A stretch of DNA of 64,000 bases. Source: Aquimonas sp. GTDB lineage: Bacteria > Pseudomonadota > Gammaproteobacteria > Xanthomonadales > Xanthomonadaceae. Where the stretch lies: the NCBI GenBank assembly GCA_022241605.1, contig JAKOMQ010000016.1, positions 32,728 to 96,727 of the forward strand. The letters run 5' to 3'. The notes beneath the pieces were generated by a model, which was given only the letters and a program-made list of their open reading frames with translations, had not been told where the DNA came from and searched no databases. The position numbers and the translations under genes were made by a program. This document shows, one piece after another, positions 26,295 to 34,353 of this stretch (position 1 is its first letter; every line of letters begins with the position of its first letter).

Positions 26295-29200
26295 TCACGG
26301 CGCCTCTGGGCTGCCGTTCATCCGAGCCTGCGCCTGCCATGGCGCGGGATTGCGCCAGGCAGCCACCCATGCAGCGACGTCCTCCGCCGGCATCGGGCGC
26401 GCAATGCCGAAGCCTTGCGCTATGCGACACCCGAGTCGCAGCAAGACGGCGCCCTGCTCAATGCTCTCGACGCCCTCGGCCACGACGTCACGCCGAAACG
26501 CGCGGGCAAGCCCTATGACGCCCTCCAGGATCGACAGGCTCTCAGGGTCATCGAGAATGTCGCGGACGAAGCTGCGGTCGATCTTGAGTGTCTCCGCTGG
26601 CAGGTGCTTGAGGTAGGTCAGGGACGCATAGCCGGTGCCGAAATCATCGATCGCGAAGCGCAGGCCGAGCGCACGGCAGTGCGTCATCAGCTCGGCCACG
26701 TGACCGAGGTCCTGCAGCGCGCTGGACTCCAGTATCTCCAGCTGCAGCTGGTTCGGCGCGACGTGGGGGTAGGAGGCCAGTAAATTCGCCATCGTTTCGA
26801 GGAATCCGGGGCTCTGAAGCTCGCCCGCGCTGATGTTGATGGCCATTGACAGCGGTAATCCCTGCGCCTGCCAGCGCGCCAGTTGGGCCATCGCGTTCTC
26901 TGCGACCCAGCGGCCCAGGTCCAGCGCCAGCGGCTGTCCCTCGAGCGCCGGCAGGAATCCTCCAGGCAGCAGCAGGCGACCGTCCGGATGCTGCCAGCGG
27001 ATCAAGGCCTCGACCCCCACGACGGTGCCGTCCTGCATGTCGACCTTGGGCTGGTAGTGCAGCACGAATTCCTGCCGCTCTAGCGCTCGCGCCAGATCGG
27101 CCAGGGTGGCGTGATGTCCGCGCAGCGCGATGTCGCGTTCGATGTCGAACAGATGAAAACGATTCTTGCCGGACTGCTTGGCCTGGTACATGGCGTGATC
27201 CGCCTGCCGCAGCAGCTGGTCGGCATCAATGCCCTGCGCCTGCGGGTAGAACGTCACGCCCAGGCTGGCCGACACCCGAAGGCTGACGCCGCCGTCACGC
27301 ATTTCCAGCCGGGCCGCCTCGATCAGCCGCGAGAGCGTGGGCAGGCAAGCCTGTGGCGTTGCGAGGTCGTCGAGAACGGCCACGAACTCATCGCCACCCA
27401 GCCGGGCCAGCGTGTCGGACTCGCGAAGTGTCTGGCGCATGCGCTGGGCGATGCTGACGAGCACCCGGTCGCCGGCATCGTGCCCGCGCTGGTCATTGAC
27501 CTCCTTGAAGCCATCGAGGTCCAGATACACGATGGCGATACATCTGCCGCGTCTCGACGCCTGTGCCATCGCCTGCTGCAAACGGTCCGCCAGCAGTACC
27601 CGGTTGGGCAACTGTGTCAGCGGGTCGTAGTGAGCGATCCGCTGCAGCTGCAGCTGCTGCCGTTTGAAGTCCGTGATGTCCCGCACGATGCCCTGCACTA
27701 CGGCCCTGCCGCCGATTTCGGTGCGATTGAGCTGCACTGCGCAGACCAGCTCGCGACCGTCCAGGCGTCGGTACACCCACTCGCCCGACCAGTGTCCCTG
27801 CGACAGCGCGATCTCGATGAGCGCACGCGTGCGCGGCGCCGAGGCGCTTCCGTCCGGCTGCAGCGGGGGTGAGAGGTCGGCCGGTGCGAGCGCCAGCAGC
27901 TCATCAAGGCTGCTGGCGCCAAACAGCCGCGCCATGGCTGGATTTCCAGCGATGAAGCGCCACTCGGGCGGGGCGACGATCATCAGCGCGTCCGGCGATT
28001 GCTCAAACAGTTCCCGATAGCGCTCTTCGCTCTCGCGCAGCGACAGCTCGAGGCGTTTCTGCTCGGTGATATCCAAGGCGATCTCAAGCCGCACATAGCG
28101 TCCGTCGTCCCAGGGGATGGCCTGGTCGTGCAGCTGGTACCAGCGATTCAGGACTGGATTGTAGTGCTCCCATATCACCGGCGGCGCCGGTGTGCCGTCG
28201 GAATTCAGCAGGCGAGGGTTGGTGCAGAAGCCGCACGGACCATCGGTTCGGCCTTGGATCACTTTCCAGCAGAGTTTGCCCAGCATGTCCTGGCCAAGCA
28301 GCCTGCGGCTGAGCTCGTTTACGAAAAGCACTTCGTGGGTCTGCATGTCGGCCACGTACAGACCGGCGTTCGTGCCGTCCAGCACGCGGGTCAGCCGGTC
28401 GTGGGCGCGCGCCAGCGCCTCGGTCTGGCGCTGCAGCGAACTCGCGATTGTCCTGCGCTGGCTGAGGTTGCCAAGCAGGGTGGCGAACAGGGTCAGCACA
28501 TCCACTTCGTCCTGCCCGTAGTGGTGGCATCTGTGCACCCAGTCGAAGCCCACGAAGCCGTCCGCCACGCCGTCAGTCGTCATCGGTGCGGTCAGCAGGC
28601 TGCGGATGCCCTGCGACATCATCAGCTCGCGAGTTGCACCCAAGGGCAGCGAGGAGACGTCCGGGATGCCGTAGGGCAGCCCTTTCCGGTGCATCTCCAT
28701 CAACTCGCTCACCAGCCCCAACGGCAGGCCCTGCAGGCCGTCGATCATCGGCGCCACGTCCGCGCCACAGTGCTCGTGGGTGTTGCTGGTGGTCGATGCC
28801 GCAAGATCGTGCTGGAAGATGTAGGCGCGGTCAGCGCCGAGCACAGCGGACATCCGCGCAAGCGCTGCCTGAATCGCACCGTCGAGCTGTTCGGCCGGAA
28901 GGTGGATGAAGGACAGCGAGAGCTCGAGAATCAGCGTCCGGTAGGAGCTCTGACGCGACAGCGCTGCATCTGCCCGGTCGCGCAGGACACGCTCGCCGGC
29001 GAGCTGCTCGGCCAGGCCGTGGTTGCTGATCGCCAGCGCGCCGGCCCACCGGGCCAACGCGCTGGCCGGGCCTGGCGTCGGTAGCGGGGTCTGGTTGTCC
29101 TCCCCCTGCGCTTCCGCCGCGGCCGCCATGGAGGCAAGACCATCAATGACCAGCGACAGCGCACGCCGCGCTCGCTGCGTGCTGTCTCCGGCGCAGGCCG

Positions 29201-29411
29201 CGTCCGGCACGGGTTGGGCCATGGGGTAGGAGAGCTGCGCCTTCTCAATCTGCGCCAGGAGCCTGTCCAGCGCATCCGCCCGGGCCTGCGTTCCCAGCTC
29301 ACGCGCAAGCGCGTCGAGCAAATCCGGGAATGCTGCGTGACTGCCGGCCGGGGTTTCCGATTGAGGCTGCATGTTCCGCGGCAGCAGCTGGAACGGCGTG
29401 GGGGTTTCCAT
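26295..29411 (-). CDS. GAF-PAS-PAS-GGDEF-EAL cyclic di-GMP protein
   Basis: 1038 residues. A helical N-terminal region (1-170) is followed by a GAF domain (about 180-325), two PAS domains (about 340-460 and 470-590), GGDEF (about 600-760) and EAL (about 775-1020). The GGDEF active site is RLGGDEF, with an inhibitory I-site RESD five residues before it. The EAL site has VEALIRW, NISAGEL and DDFGTGYASL, so both halves look active. The first PAS contains LCWKVIQGRTDGPCGFC, a Cys-rich motif that may bind metal or respond to redox. No membrane segment or signal peptide was seen. Confidence 0.92.
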   Translation of the reverse strand: METPTPFQLLPRNMQPQSETPAGSHAAFPDLLDALARELGTQARADALDRLLAQIEKAQLSYPMAQPVPDAACAGDSTQRARRALSLVIDGLASMAAAAEAQGEDNQTPLPTPGPASALARWAGALAISNHGLAEQLAGERVLRDRADAALSRQSSYRTLILELSLSFIHLPAEQLDGAIQAALARMSAVLGADRAYIFQHDLAASTTSNTHEHCGADVAPMIDGLQGLPLGLVSELMEMHRKGLPYGIPDVSSLPLGATRELMMSQGIRSLLTAPMTTDGVADGFVGFDWVHRCHHYGQDEVDVLTLFATLLGNLSQRRTIASSLQRQTEALARAHDRLTRVLDGTNAGLYVADMQTHEVLFVNELSRRLLGQDMLGKLCWKVIQGRTDGPCGFCTNPRLLNSDGTPAPPVIWEHYNPVLNRWYQLHDQAIPWDDGRYVRLEIALDITEQKRLELSLRESEERYRELFEQSPDALMIVAPPEWRFIAGNPAMARLFGASSLDELLALAPADLSPPLQPDGSASAPRTRALIEIALSQGHWSGEWVYRRLDGRELVCAVQLNRTEIGGRAVVQGIVRDITDFKRQQLQLQRIAHYDPLTQLPNRVLLADRLQQAMAQASRRGRCIAIVYLDLDGFKEVNDQRGHDAGDRVLVSIAQRMRQTLRESDTLARLGGDEFVAVLDDLATPQACLPTLSRLIEAARLEMRDGGVSLRVSASLGVTFYPQAQGIDADQLLRQADHAMYQAKQSGKNRFHLFDIERDIALRGHHATLADLARALERQEFVLHYQPKVDMQDGTVVGVEALIRWQHPDGRLLLPGGFLPALEGQPLALDLGRWVAENAMAQLARWQAQGLPLSMAINISAGELQSPGFLETMANLLASYPHVAPNQLQLEILESSALQDLGHVAELMTHCRALGLRFAIDDFGTGYASLTYLKHLPAETLKIDRSFVRDILDDPESLSILEGVIGLARAFRRDVVAEGVESIEQGAVLLRLGCRIAQGFGIARPMPAEDVAAWVAAWRNPAPWQAQARMNGSPEAP

Positions 29412-29726
29412 GTATGCGGCGGTCCGTGCGGGTCTTGCAGATCATCATCACTTGCAAGGCCCATACCTGCGGCCTTGCCCGAGCTGGCAGGATCCGCGGC
29501 CTGCCGCCGTCGAGGCGCGTCCTGGAGGGTCGCGGCGCAGCTGTCCCCCCTGGCAAGCCAGACTGAACGCAGGCCCGCATGGCTGTCTGCCGCTATTCCC
29601 CCGTTCAGGCCGTATCGACAATCTCTGCGGTGCGTGATCCGAATCACCTGCGCCCGGATCCACAGTCGAAGTTGCCCAGCATGAATCGCGCCGCAGTTTC
29701 CGGAAGTGCCCTCCAAGGAGCTTGCC

Positions 29727-30779
29727 ATGTCCCCTTTCTCACGCTTCCTGCGCCTGCTCCCTGGTGCGCTGGTGCTTGCTTTGCTGCTGCCTCTGAGCGC
29801 TTCGGCTGACGACAGTTTCGTGGGCCCTTTGCTGGACCGCGAGCCCGACATGGACACCCAAGCCAAGGGCGGTCGCCACGGTGGCGGCTGGCAGGGGCTG
29901 TGGGAGCACTGCGCCAACGAGGGCGAGCGTTGCCGCGTTCTCGGCAGCGCGGTGGTGCGCTACGGCGCAGAGGGCCGCTATGCCTATCGTCAGGTCCGCA
30001 ACGCGACCATTGATTGCGACAACAACCGTTTCGGCGATCCGGCTCCGCGTCGCAGGAAGCACTGCGAGCTGCGTCCCCACGGCGGTGACTTCGGTGGTTC
30101 GGGCGGTAACTGGGACGGTGGATCTTCTGGTGGCTGGGACGATGTATATAGCTGGGAGCGCTGCGCGCGCGAGGGCGAGCTGTGCCGCGTGCAGGGGCGA
30201 TCAGTGGTCCGTTACGGCGCGGATGGGCGATTCACAGAGCGCAGCGTGCGCCGTGGCTCAATCGCCTGCACGAACGGCAACTTCGGCGATCCGGCTCCTG
30301 GCCGGCGCAAGTTCTGCGATGTGCGCCCAGAGTTCGGCGGCGTCGGTGGCGACGCTATCGGTGGATTGCCGCCCGGCCAAGGGATGGGTCCGTGGCAGTA
30401 CTGCGCTCGCGAGGGCGACTACTGTCGGCCACCGGGTCCGGCCTTCGTCCGCTACGGAGTGGATGGTCGGTTCTTCGTGCGCCGGGTTGATGGAGGCGTG
30501 ATCGCCTGCACCAACGGCACCTTTGGTGACCCCGCTCGGCGCGAGACCAAACGCTGCGATTACCAGCTGCTGGCCGGTGGTGGATTCGGCGGCGATTGGC
30601 ACCCCTGTGCGAAGGAGGGCAACTACTGCCGTTTCAATGGCATCCAGCTCGTCCGCTATGGTGCGGACGGCCGCTACGTGGTCCGGGAGTTCAGGGATGG
30701 GACCGAGTGCAGCAACCGAGCGTTCGGGGAGGATCCAGCCCCGCGTCGCACCAAGACCTGTGAGCTGCAGCATCGCTGA
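29727..30779 (+). CDS. Secreted protein with four Cys-rich tandem repeats
   Basis: 350 residues from the ATG at 29727 (GGAG 6 bp upstream; a GTG 21 bp earlier is less likely). The signal peptide is LLPGALVLALLLPLSASA. Four repeats of about 55-60 residues follow, starting near WEHCANEGERC, WERCAREGELC, WQYCAREGDYC and WHPCAKEGNYC. Each contains VRYG.DGR, a middle Cys (IAC or ECS) and FGDPA...K.C, giving four Cys per repeat that could form two disulfides. Gly-rich linkers separate them. From memory, similar repeats are appended to bacterial glycosidases, so carbohydrate binding is a guess. Confidence 0.8.
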   Translation: MSPFSRFLRLLPGALVLALLLPLSASADDSFVGPLLDREPDMDTQAKGGRHGGGWQGLWEHCANEGERCRVLGSAVVRYGAEGRYAYRQVRNATIDCDNNRFGDPAPRRRKHCELRPHGGDFGGSGGNWDGGSSGGWDDVYSWERCAREGELCRVQGRSVVRYGADGRFTERSVRRGSIACTNGNFGDPAPGRRKFCDVRPEFGGVGGDAIGGLPPGQGMGPWQYCAREGDYCRPPGPAFVRYGVDGRFFVRRVDGGVIACTNGTFGDPARRETKRCDYQLLAGGGFGGDWHPCAKEGNYCRFNGIQLVRYGADGRYVVREFRDGTECSNRAFGEDPAPRRTKTCELQHR

Positions 30780-30930
30780 GCCCGCGCCCAAGGCCCGGAT
30801 CCGCGCATGGGGGCTTGCCGTCCTGAACGGGCGGCAGCCTCCTCTGCCGGTGGCCGATGTAGCCCAGAGCTGCGGCTGCTTGAATCAAGCCTTACGCCGA
30901 AGCGCCCTGGGTCGGATCCGATAGTTCGGG

Positions 30931-31416
30931 TCAGCCCTCGGACTGCGGGGGCTGCTGTCGTGTCGCGTCAGGCTTGCCGATCGCCTGCGTGGCTCGCGGT
31001 TCGCGTCCCGGCGTAAGGCTGGCGAGTCGGTCCAGGCGGGCATCCAGCAGGGCGATGCGATAGTGCGAACGCATCATGTCCAGCTCGGACACGAAGGCGC
31101 GGCCGTCGCGACGGTCGGAGAAACGCAGCCGAAGCACGATGCGGCCACCCTCGGCCTCGGGTAATCCGTCCAGCACGCGGGCGTCGTTGACGCGGATCTC
31201 GATCGAGGGCATCAGCCAGAGGAAGCCAGCCCGATAGTGCACGCTGGAGAGCGCCTCCAGCGGCACACGCAGGCTCTTGGGTGCGGTCTTCACCAGCCCG
31301 AACATGGCGTCGCGAGCGGTGAACTGCAGCTCCAGCCCGTCCTCGTCGCTGCGCGCAAGCCCGCGCACCTCGCCCAGGCCGCCATGCGATTCGAAGTGGA
31401 AGGACACGGCATCCAT
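30931..31416 (-). CDS. Conserved hypothetical protein
   Basis: 161 residues from the ATG at 31416 with CCGGAG upstream. No signal peptide or membrane segment. The sequence is mixed alpha/beta (VSFHFESHGGLGEVRGL, LRVPLEALSSVHY, WLMPSIEIRVND) and resembles a small PH- or GRAM-like beta barrel, but I do not recognise a family. The last 25 residues are polar and probably disordered. The 124-bp gap to the gene at 31540 must hold both divergent promoters. Confidence 0.6.
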   Translation of the reverse strand: MDAVSFHFESHGGLGEVRGLARSDEDGLELQFTARDAMFGLVKTAPKSLRVPLEALSSVHYRAGFLWLMPSIEIRVNDARVLDGLPEAEGGRIVLRLRFSDRRDGRAFVSELDMMRSHYRIALLDARLDRLASLTPGREPRATQAIGKPDATRQQPPQSEG

Positions 31417-31539
31417 GGGCGGGCTCCGGCGGGTGGGTGAGGGAATGGCGGGCTGACAGCCGCAGGCCTGCAATCGTGACAGTCGCGACGCCTATACTGC
31501 CAGCCTGTTTGCTTGCGTCGCTTTTTCTGGAGCCTCTCC

Positions 31540-32451
31540 ATGTCCCCCAAATCTATTGCCGCCCTGCTGGGCGCGTTCGTGCTCGTCCTAGCGATCTGGC
31601 TGGCGTGGCCGGCTTCGGAGCCGTCGCCCTCCGTGCGCCCGGTCGATGCGGAAGCGCCCGTGAGCATCTCATCGGAGCCGACCGCAGCGACGCCCGATGC
31701 CCTGGTTCAAGACCCGCCGGGCACGCCGCCGCCGCTCGGCGCTGAAGCGGCCAGCGTGGCTGAACTGGAAGCCCGCGCCCAGCGCGGTGATCCGCAGGCG
31801 ATGCTCGCGCTGGCCCGGCTGCTGTCGGACTGTGCCGACTACGAGCCGGTAGCGGCCGAGGCACGTGATGACGCACTGGCTGAGCTGGACGAGCTTGGCG
31901 AGGCCTTGATCAAGCGATTCACCGCCCAAGCCAGTCTGGAGGTTGCGTTGCAGGTCGCCGTCGAGGCCGGCAATGCGCTCGAGGCGCGCTGTGGGGGCTT
32001 TGAACTGCCGCCCAAGGAAGGGCGAATGCAGCAAGCGCGGCGGTGGGGTGAGCAGGCCGCGTTGGCGGGTAACAGCGCCGCCCAGCTCGAATGGGTCGCC
32101 CAGTTTCGCTTGCGCTGGAACGATCCCCGCCAAGTGGTGCGTCACGCCGAACAGGTGCGGGTCGAGCGCATGCGTGCGCGCGCCTACCTGGACAACGGAC
32201 TGACCCAGCGAGAGCCCTACGCACTGTTCCTGCAGGCATCCGCCCACATCTCGGGCGACCTGGATCGCGTCGACCATGCGCGTGCCTATGCGCAGCTGCG
32301 TGCCTGGCGAAAGCTCGGCGCACCCGGAGCGATGCTTCCGCCGCTGATGCTGGCCCAGGCGGAGAGCGGGCTGAAGCAGCTTTTGGAGCCTGAGCAGCTT
32401 CGACTGGCGGAGCAGCAGGCCGAGCGGCTGGCCAAGGAGTTCACACGATGA
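31540..32451 (+). CDS. Membrane-anchored hypothetical protein, first of a pair
   Basis: 303 residues from the ATG at 31540, which has CTGGAG upstream; a TTG 27 bp earlier is possible. One N-terminal membrane segment (IAALLGAFVLVLAIWLAWP) is followed by a low-complexity linker (about 25-70) and an alpha-helical domain. EARAQRGDPQAMLALARLL and GEQAALAGNSAAQLEWVA are Sel1/TPR-like. It overlaps the next gene by 4 bp. Probably a periplasmic scaffold; function unknown. Confidence 0.65.
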   Translation: MSPKSIAALLGAFVLVLAIWLAWPASEPSPSVRPVDAEAPVSISSEPTAATPDALVQDPPGTPPPLGAEAASVAELEARAQRGDPQAMLALARLLSDCADYEPVAAEARDDALAELDELGEALIKRFTAQASLEVALQVAVEAGNALEARCGGFELPPKEGRMQQARRWGEQAALAGNSAAQLEWVAQFRLRWNDPRQVVRHAEQVRVERMRARAYLDNGLTQREPYALFLQASAHISGDLDRVDHARAYAQLRAWRKLGAPGAMLPPLMLAQAESGLKQLLEPEQLRLAEQQAERLAKEFTR

Positions 32452-33503
32452 GCCGCCTTGCATGGATCGTGCTGTTGGCGCTCGCGCTGGTGCTTGCCGC
32501 GCTGGGGGCACGACAGTGGTCGGATGTGGATCAGCCGCTGGCAAGTCCGAGCCCCGCGGGGAGCGAATCTCCGTCGTCGACCTTGGTGTCGACCGACGGC
32601 GATGGAGCAGCGTCCTCGATGAGTGAGCTGGCGCCAGCATCCTCCGTGTCGGAGTTTCAGCAAGACTTGCTGAAGATGCCCGAGGAGGTGCAGCAGGCGC
32701 TGCTGAGCCTGCAAGAGCAGTTCGATTCGGGGGACTGGGCGAGTCAGCCCGTGCTGGCCAATCTTGAGCGCTGGCGCCTTGAGGCTGAGCAAGCCCCCAA
32801 GGCCGCCGCGTCGCTGGCGCGTGCCCTGAGGCGATGCGCACGCCCGCGCTTCAGCTCCGTCCAGGATGCCCAGCGGGAGTGGCAATCGCAGCTGGCGCGG
32901 CTGGCGAGTAGCGACCTGTCGCCCGAGCGCAACGCCGAGTGGCGCGGCCAGGAAGCCCTGCGACTCGCCGCTGGCCTGGCGGACCTCGCGAACTGCGAAG
33001 GCTTCACCCGTGAGGAGGCCCGCCGCGAGTACATGCGCTGGCTGGAGCGTGCTGCTCGCGAGCTGCAGCCCTCCGACGAAAGGGCACGTCTGCGCCTGTC
33101 GTACATCGAGGCGCCCTTTCTGGACCTCCCACGCTCAGCGGATCGCGTCGGTGCGATCGACGAGGTGATCCGCCGCCGCGACATCGCGCGCGCCTGGCTG
33201 CACGAGCTGCGCGAGGACGGCGAACGGCGCGCCTTCGATCTCAGCCACTCTGCCTATGCGGAGTGGGGTGAACTCGAGGCGGTGGACAGCGCGGAGGCAC
33301 TGGCCTGGAGTTTTGTGCACGAGGTGGCTGGAGCAGTACGCGCCGCAGGCATCGAGCCCAACAGCGAAAGGCTTGCGCGAGCAGCTGAGCGCTGGGAGAT
33401 CGGGCCCAGCCGCACGCGGCCGGAGGACGCGCCCTACCTCGAAGAAGGCATCCGCCGCGGCCGCGAGCACTACCTGCGCATCTTCGGCGCGCCGCCGGGC
33501 TGA
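32448..33503 (+). CDS. Membrane-anchored hypothetical protein, second of a pair
   Basis: 351 residues with the same layout as its neighbour: an N-terminal membrane segment (LAWIVLLALALVLAALGA), a Ser/Pro-rich linker to about residue 60, then a largely helical, charged domain. Translation is coupled by ATGA to the preceding gene. The two proteins look like distant paralogues in architecture, but I see no shared motif beyond that. No recognised domain. Confidence 0.6.
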   Translation: MSRLAWIVLLALALVLAALGARQWSDVDQPLASPSPAGSESPSSTLVSTDGDGAASSMSELAPASSVSEFQQDLLKMPEEVQQALLSLQEQFDSGDWASQPVLANLERWRLEAEQAPKAAASLARALRRCARPRFSSVQDAQREWQSQLARLASSDLSPERNAEWRGQEALRLAAGLADLANCEGFTREEARREYMRWLERAARELQPSDERARLRLSYIEAPFLDLPRSADRVGAIDEVIRRRDIARAWLHELREDGERRAFDLSHSAYAEWGELEAVDSAEALAWSFVHEVAGAVRAAGIEPNSERLARAAERWEIGPSRTRPEDAPYLEEGIRRGREHYLRIFGAPPG

Positions 33504-33559
33504 TCGCTGTCGTTTTACGCTGATACCATCCTGGGTTCCTTCTTCGCAGCTGGTTCCCC

Positions 33560-34336
33560 ATGTCGGTCGCGTGCGCACTGTTCAATCGCAACATAGTCGA
33601 GGCCGTGCTGGAAGGCGTGCGCTGGCAGCGCGGCGCGCTGGTGGTGGAGGAGGACGGCCTGCTGCTGGTGGCGGGCGCCGAGGATTTTCCGATCGGCTAT
33701 GGCAACTGCGCGCTGCGCATGGATCCGGCGCTGCCGGCCGAGGACTGCATCGGGCGCGCTGAAGACTTCTTCGCCGAGCAGGGCCGCGGCTTCAGCCTGT
33801 GGGTGCGCGAGGGCTTGGATGCGGACATCGAGTCCGCGCTGGCAGCGCGTGGCTTGAAGCCTCGCGTCCATTCACCGTGGATGTTCCTGTCGGATGCCCC
33901 GCCCGTGCCAGAGCTGCCCGCAGGCATCGAACTGCGCTGGGCGGACAGCGTGGCCGACATCGAAGATGCCACCGGGGTGCTGGCCGAGGCCTATGCACCG
34001 ACCGGTCTGCCGGCCGAGATCACCCGCAGTCTGTTCGCCGCGCCCGAACGCCTGCTGCACCCGGCCCTGCGCGTGCTGCTGCTGCGCGAGCAGGGCCGAG
34101 TCCTTGCGACCGCCCAGCTGCTGTGCACGCACGGCATGGGCGGCATCTACTGGGTGGGTACGCGGCCTGATTGCGGTCGTCGCGGCCTGGGCGCGCTGGC
34201 CACGGCGCTGCTGGTGCGCGAGGCCTTCGCGCTGGGCCTGCCGCGGGTGGGTCTGCACGCCACGCCAATGGGCCAGCCGGTTTATGCGCGGCTGGGCTTC
34301 CGGGTCGACGGTGGGCACCGCTGGTACGTGCTGTGA
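33560..34336 (+). CDS. GNAT-family N-acetyltransferase
   Basis: 258 residues. The C-terminal GNAT core has VLATAQLLCTHGMGGIYWVG followed by RPDCGRRGLGALATALLV, the acetyl-CoA loop (Q/RxxGxG/A), then GLHATPMGQPVYARLGF. The N-terminal half is a degenerate GNAT-like domain. The gene ends 17 bp from the convergent NRPS, so it could tailor or protect against the NRPS product, but a housekeeping role is equally possible. Confidence 0.82.
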   Translation: MSVACALFNRNIVEAVLEGVRWQRGALVVEEDGLLLVAGAEDFPIGYGNCALRMDPALPAEDCIGRAEDFFAEQGRGFSLWVREGLDADIESALAARGLKPRVHSPWMFLSDAPPVPELPAGIELRWADSVADIEDATGVLAEAYAPTGLPAEITRSLFAAPERLLHPALRVLLLREQGRVLATAQLLCTHGMGGIYWVGTRPDCGRRGLGALATALLVREAFALGLPRVGLHATPMGQPVYARLGFRVDGGHRWYVL

Positions 34337-34353
34337 GCGTGCCTGCCCCCTGA

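Noticed and set aside
29434..29458. CTTGCA/TGCAAG inverted repeat before the GGDEF-EAL gene as operator
   Set aside because: Only 6-bp arms with a 13-bp spacer and no link to a known regulator; too weak in a GC-rich genome.
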